From Bin94 sp965215535 (GTDB lineage Bacteria; Gemmatimonadota; Gemmatimonadetes; Longimicrobiales; Gaopeijiaceae): a stretch of DNA of 64,000 nt. Made by a program: the position numbers and the translations under genes. Where the stretch lies: NCBI GenBank assembly GCA_965215535.1, contig OZ244063.1, positions 2,170,001 to 2,234,000 of the forward strand, in the 5' to 3' direction. Below the pieces are notes generated by a model. It did not search any database. It saw only the letters and a program-made list of their open reading frames with translations, and was not told where the DNA came from. This document shows, piece after piece, positions 60,713 through 64,000 of the stretch (its first letter is position 1; each line of letters starts with the position of its first letter).

Positions 60713-61051
60713 ATGAAATCGGAATCCACCAAGACGAATGCAGATCCCGTTCTGGCGCAAGCCGCGCGGTGGCTGGACGAGGGCCGCAGGGTGGCTCTGG
60801 CGACGGTGACGCGCACCTGGGGTTCGGCGCCGCGCCGTGCCGGGAGTCATATGGCGATTGCCGGCAATGGCGACTTCGAGGGCTCGGTTTCGGGCGGCTG
60901 CATTGAGGGGGCGGTGATTCAGACTGCTCTCGAGGTGCTCGAATCTGGGGTGCCGCGCACACTCGAGTTCGGCGTTACCAATGAGATGGCGTGGGAGGTG
61001 GGGTTGGCTTGTGGCGGCCGGGTGCATCTTCTTGTGGAGCCGGTCGGGTGA
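60713..61051 (+). CDS. XdhC/CoxI N-terminal domain protein
   Basis: The product is 112 residues. It consists of only the XdhC_CoxI domain: WLDEGRRVALATVTRTWGSA, PRRAGSHMAIAGNGDFEGSV, SGGCIEGAVIQTALEVLE, the latter with the conserved Cys. In xanthine and CO dehydrogenases this domain helps insert or sulfurate the molybdenum cofactor. Its Rossmann half is encoded as a separate protein 10 bases downstream. No molybdenum hydroxylase is in the window. Its ATG is within one base of the unused in-frame ATG of the divergent sufU. Confidence 0.88.
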   Translation: MKSESTKTNADPVLAQAARWLDEGRRVALATVTRTWGSAPRRAGSHMAIAGNGDFEGSVSGGCIEGAVIQTALEVLESGVPRTLEFGVTNEMAWEVGLACGGRVHLLVEPVG

Positions 61052-61061
61052 TGGATTCTGC

Positions 61062-61763
61062 ATGAGGGCCGATATGTTGCGGAAGATCGTCGCGGCGCAG
61101 CAGAGGGGAGACGATGTGGTGCTGGCAACGCGCCTGACCGATGGTGCGCAGACCCTCTTTGTGCTAGAGGGCCAGGGGGCGCCGCAGCCGCTGGGCGATA
61201 CGATTGCGGGGCTGGACGACGATGCAGTCCGTGCCGTGGCGCGCGTCGCCGCGCCGCAGACGTTGGAGGTGAATGGGGACCAGGTCTTTCTGCGACCCTA
61301 CCTGCAGCCGGCCCGGCTTGTTGTGATCGGGGCGGTGCACATTGCACAGGCATTGGTGCCGATGGCGCGGATTGCCGGCTTTCGCGTCACGGTCCTTGAT
61401 CCGCGCGAGGGTTTTGCCACGACTGAACGCTTTCCCGATGTGGAGCTGGTCTGCGAATGGCCCGACCGCGTTTTCTCCGACCGCCCCTTGGGGCGGCGCA
61501 CGGCGCTGGTGACGCTGACCCACGACCCCCGGATCGACGACCCGGCGCTGATTGCGGCCCTGGGCAGCGAAGCCTTCTACATCGGTGCGCTCGGCAGCCG
61601 CAAGACGCAGGCATCCCGTCGAGAGCGGCTGGGCAATGCCGGCTTTGCCAGCGCAGATCTGGACCGGATCCATGGCCCGGTGGGGTTGCCGGTCGGCGCG
61701 CGCACCCCGGAAGAGATTGCGGTTGCGGTGCTGGCGCAGGTGATCGGGGCTCTGCGCGGGTGA
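61062..61763 (+). CDS. XdhC family protein, Rossmann domain
   Basis: The product is 233 residues. An N-terminal 80-residue part (MLRKIVAAQQRGDDVVLATR) resembles a second, degenerate CoxI half. A Rossmann domain follows: RLVVIGAVHIAQALVPMARI (GxxHxxQ), DPREGFATTERFP, TLTHDPRIDDPALIAAL and YIGALGSRKTQASRRERL, which end in GLPVGARTPEEIAVAVLAQV. It is the maturation factor half of XdhC. It lies 10 bases after the first, with 7 bases between its stop and the convergent amidase stop. Confidence 0.9.
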   Translation: MRADMLRKIVAAQQRGDDVVLATRLTDGAQTLFVLEGQGAPQPLGDTIAGLDDDAVRAVARVAAPQTLEVNGDQVFLRPYLQPARLVVIGAVHIAQALVPMARIAGFRVTVLDPREGFATTERFPDVELVCEWPDRVFSDRPLGRRTALVTLTHDPRIDDPALIAALGSEAFYIGALGSRKTQASRRERLGNAGFASADLDRIHGPVGLPVGARTPEEIAVAVLAQVIGALRG

Positions 61764-61770
61764 ATTTTCT

Positions 61771-63204
61771 TCACAGGGTGCGGGGAGGCTTCCCCAGACG
61801 CTCCAGATTCGTGCCCAGCACCGCCTCTGCCGCGACGGCGCGCTCCAGGAGCACAGAATCGGCACCGCTCTGCCCAATAAGCTGCAGTCCCACCGGCATG
61901 TGTACATCGTCCAGGCCGACCGGCAGACTCACCGCGCACATGTCAAGCATGCCCACCGGGCCGGTTCGCGAAAGCATGGCGCGATTCACTGCGCGGTAGC
62001 TCTCCAGATTGGCCAGCGAGGCCAGCGCAGGCGGGGTAATGGGAATTGTGGGCGCGGCCAGCAGATCGATCGCCGCGCTCTTCATGCGGCTCTGTAATTG
62101 CACCGAAAGACGCTGCCGCAGACGCAACACGCCGATGTAGCGGGTGGCGCTCACGCCGGTTGCGGCCGCCAGGCGCTTCCCGACAATGGGGTCCAGCAGC
62201 TCCAGCGCACCGGGAAGCTCGCGCTCCAGCGACTCGAAGCGTTCGGGTTGTACAAGGGTGCCCTCCAGGTAGCGCTCGCCCGCCTCGTGCAGCTCCGGGG
62301 CCGCAAAGTCGATCAGCTCGGCGCCCGCCTCCTCGAGCTCGGCCAGCGCGCCATTCAGCGCCGCCACAATATCGGGTTGTACATCGTGCCAGAGGTCGGG
62401 GCGGGGAATGCCGATGCGCACTCCGGCCAGATTGGCGGCGGCATCCGGAAGCGAACTTCGCCCGGCGTCCGGTTTGGCTGTGGAGTGGCCTGCCCGCGCG
62501 TCGATCAGCCCGAAGACGTATTGCGAGTCCCGGGCGGTGCGCGTCAGAAGACCCACGGTGTCCAGGGTGGTCGAAAGGGGAACCACGCCGGTCGTGGGCC
62601 AGCGTCCGGTGGTCTGGCGATGTCCCACCACGCCCGTTGCCGCTGCCGGAATCCGGACCGATCCCCCGGTGTCGCTGCCGAGCGCAATCAGCGCCGATCC
62701 TTCCCACAGACTGACCCCCGCTCCCGACGAAGATCCGCCCGGCGCCCGGTGCGCATGTGCGTCCCACGGGTTGACAGGCGTTCCCGTGTGCGGATTCAGT
62801 CCCACGCCTCCGAAGGCCAGCTCGACGGTATGCGTCTTGCCCACAATGACCGCTCCGAGATCCCGTAGCGCGCGCACCAGAAATCCCTCGCGTTGCCAGC
62901 GTTCGGCCAGCGGGCGCCTGGTGCCTGCGCGAATTGGAAGGCCCTCAACGCCGTAGAGATCCTTGACCGAAACGGCGATGCCGGCGAGTGGACCGGGGTC
63001 GATTCCCTCTGCAAGCTGCGCATCGATGGCGTCGGCCTGTGCGCGGGCCCCGTCCGCATCGAAGACGATATAGGCGCCGAGGCTCTCGTCCTGCCGGGAA
63101 TCGGCGTTGTGACAGGCGATGGCGCTCTCGATCAGCGAACGGGCGGTCAGGGCGCCGCTCCGAACCGATTGGGCGATCTGGCGGATTGTCTGCGTTTGCA
63201 TCAT
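61771..63204 (-). CDS. Amidase signature family protein
   Basis: The product is 477 residues from the ATG at 63204. The Ser-cisSer-Lys triad is visible: Lys81 in GIAVSVKDLYGV, the cis-Ser in PGGSSSGAGVSL (158-160) and nucleophile Ser182 in LGSDTGGSVRIPAA. The family includes GatA, AtzF, indole-acetamide and other amide hydrolases; the specificity cannot be read. No GatB/C neighbours exist, so it is unlikely to be GatA. The frame is open to 63987, overlapping the photolyase, but only the 63204 start gives an amidase-like N-terminus (QTQTIRQIAQSVRSGALTAR). Confidence 0.93.
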   Translation of the reverse strand: MMQTQTIRQIAQSVRSGALTARSLIESAIACHNADSRQDESLGAYIVFDADGARAQADAIDAQLAEGIDPGPLAGIAVSVKDLYGVEGLPIRAGTRRPLAERWQREGFLVRALRDLGAVIVGKTHTVELAFGGVGLNPHTGTPVNPWDAHAHRAPGGSSSGAGVSLWEGSALIALGSDTGGSVRIPAAATGVVGHRQTTGRWPTTGVVPLSTTLDTVGLLTRTARDSQYVFGLIDARAGHSTAKPDAGRSSLPDAAANLAGVRIGIPRPDLWHDVQPDIVAALNGALAELEEAGAELIDFAAPELHEAGERYLEGTLVQPERFESLERELPGALELLDPIVGKRLAAATGVSATRYIGVLRLRQRLSVQLQSRMKSAAIDLLAAPTIPITPPALASLANLESYRAVNRAMLSRTGPVGMLDMCAVSLPVGLDDVHMPVGLQLIGQSGADSVLLERAVAAEAVLGTNLERLGKPPRTL

Positions 63205-63525
63205 GGACGGGGGTGTCTCCGTGGGGGATTTCGGGGTTGGGGATTGCGATCCACGAAAAGTGGTTTGTCGGCCGGGCCCTTCGCCATATTTAGATGTACG
63301 CGCCTGCGCGGGTGTGTCTTGGCAGATTGCCGGGTCGCGCGCGCGATTTCGCCAAGGTACACCAGGTTGACGACGATTGCGGTGCATAACCGGTCCCAAG
63401 CCTGTGCAAGACGCCAAGCCTGTGTAAGATACCATGCATGAAGGAATCGAAACCCCCGATTCCGGCTCCCTGCGGGATCGACTCCTGCGTCCAACCCGCT
63501 TCCTCCAACCCTCAACCAGGCCGCC
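63205..63525. other. Divergent intergenic region between amidase and photolyase
   Basis: About 320 bases. An 18-bp imperfect direct repeat, CCAAGCCTGTGCAAGACG (63396-63413) and CCAAGCCTGTGTAAGATA (63414-63431), lies about 95 bases before the photolyase start. On the plus strand, TTGACG (63367-63372) is a good -35 hexamer, though no matching -10 follows at ideal spacing. On the minus strand TCTAAATATGG (near 63287) may serve the amidase gene. Confidence 0.35.
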
Positions 63526-64000
63526 ATGCCCGTTCCCGCTTCGCGAATTCGTCGCTGTAACGATGCTCCCCCGGCACCCTCGGCCGATTACGTTCTCTAC
63601 TGGATGACCTCGGCGCGGCGCACCGATTGGAACTTTGCCCTGGAGCGCGCCGTTGAGCACTGCCTGAAGCTGAACCTGCCCCTGCTTGTGCTGGAGCCGC
63701 TGCGCGCCGGATACCGCTGGGCCTGCGATCGCTTCCACCGCTTCGTGATCGAGGGAATGATCGACAATGCGCGTGCCTGCGACCGCTTCGGCGTGACCTG
63801 CTATCACTATGTCGAGCCGCATGACGGTGCCGGCAGGGGACTTCTGGAGACTCTGGCCCGTCGCGCCGCTCTGGTGGTCACCGACGACTGGCCCGCCTTC
63901 TTTCTGCCACGGATGATTGCGACGGCTGCCGCGCGACTGCCTGTGCGGCTGGAGGCGGTGGACACGAATGGTTTGCTGCCCATGCACGCGGCCGACCGCA
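63526..64000 (+). CDS. Deoxyribodipyrimidine photolyase, N-terminal part
   Basis: The 158 visible codons run off the right edge. The product starts MPVPASRIRRCNDAPPAPSA and continues DYVLYWMTSARRTDWNFALE, then GYRWACDRFHRFVIEGMIDN, YHYVEPHDGAGRGLLETLAR and VTDDWPAFFLPRMIATAAAR. This is the antenna-domain part of class II-like DNA photolyases, which repair cyclobutane pyrimidine dimers with FADH- and light. The catalytic FAD domain lies beyond the window. No ribosome binding site stands out before the ATG. Confidence 0.9.
   Translation, partial: MPVPASRIRRCNDAPPAPSADYVLYWMTSARRTDWNFALERAVEHCLKLNLPLLVLEPLRAGYRWACDRFHRFVIEGMIDNARACDRFGVTCYHYVEPHDGAGRGLLETLARRAALVVTDDWPAFFLPRMIATAAARLPVRLEAVDTNGLLPMHAADR

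Noticed and set aside
61771..63204. GatA, aspartyl/glutamyl-tRNA amidotransferase subunit A
   Set aside because: No gatB or gatC nearby and the C-terminal half does not show GatA-specific features; amidase of unknown substrate is the safe call.

Overview
The window is high-GC bacterial DNA. It best fits the Gemmatimonadota or a close relative: SusC/SusD-type outer-membrane nutrient uptake, large secreted M14, M20 and M28 peptidases, a VPS10/BNR-type propeller protein, many proteins with carboxypeptidase-regulatory-like domains, heme A synthase, the giant NAD-dependent glutamate dehydrogenase, and operons packed with 1-4 base start/stop overlaps. This assignment is inference from gene content; there is no rRNA or other marker in the window. 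No tRNA, rRNA or CRISPR array was seen.

Layout. 0-6 kb (minus): a broken surface protein, an M20 dipeptidase, a small GlsB-like membrane protein, a PspA-like coiled-coil protein and an orphan TPP-dependent E1 alpha subunit. 6-10 kb: an unassigned plus-strand gene, then the tightly overlapping minus-strand operon acyl-CoA dehydrogenase - ctaA - DUF420. 10-12.2 kb: a frameshifted sterol 24-C-methyltransferase-like gene behind a clear promoter, next to a gene-poor stretch. 12.2-20.4 kb (mostly plus): two lipoproteins, a SusC/SusD pair, a small membrane protein between GC-rich inverted repeats, and a beta-barrel protein. 20.4-23.8 kb (minus): a HigBA-type toxin-antitoxin pair (toxin frameshifted) directly upstream of an MmeI-like type IIL restriction-modification enzyme. 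23.9-29.6 kb (minus): BNR-propeller protein, a xanthine/uracil permease fused to an anti-sigma/kinase-like ATPase domain, and a DEDDh exonuclease.

29.7-34.5 kb (plus): a frameshifted M28 peptidase, then a compact set of periplasmic binding protein, kinase-less HAMP sensor and OFA-type MFS transporter. 34.5-39.1 kb (minus): DUF5655 remnant, threonine ammonia-lyase, 2-oxoglutarate dehydrogenase E1. 39.2-43.6 kb: pgeF, two GT2 glycosyltransferases and a convergent polytopic mannosyltransferase-like gene, with an 83-bp tandem duplication exactly where two convergent genes overlap. 43.7-47.7 kb (minus): a YhaO/YhaN-like (SbcCD-type) pair. 48.0-48.4 kb: five tandem, structurally conserved hairpin repeats of 83-84 bp. 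48.6-53.5 kb: giant NAD-glutamate dehydrogenase. 53.5-60.2 kb (minus): a propeller remnant under a near-consensus promoter, Ppx/GppA, CPBP protease, M14 peptidase and a frameshifted propeller lipoprotein. 60.2-64 kb: SufU, a split XdhC pair, an amidase and the 5' end of a photolyase.

A theme running across the window is that at least five otherwise well-conserved genes are each broken by one missing base, every time explicable as a shortened homopolymer. This pattern looks more like uncorrected sequencing indels than biological decay, so the broken genes should be read as probably intact until resequenced. The main candidates for unusual biology are the tandem hairpin array upstream of glutamate dehydrogenase, the bacterial sterol methyltransferase-like gene, the permease-ATPase fusion, and the binding protein/HAMP/transporter cassette.
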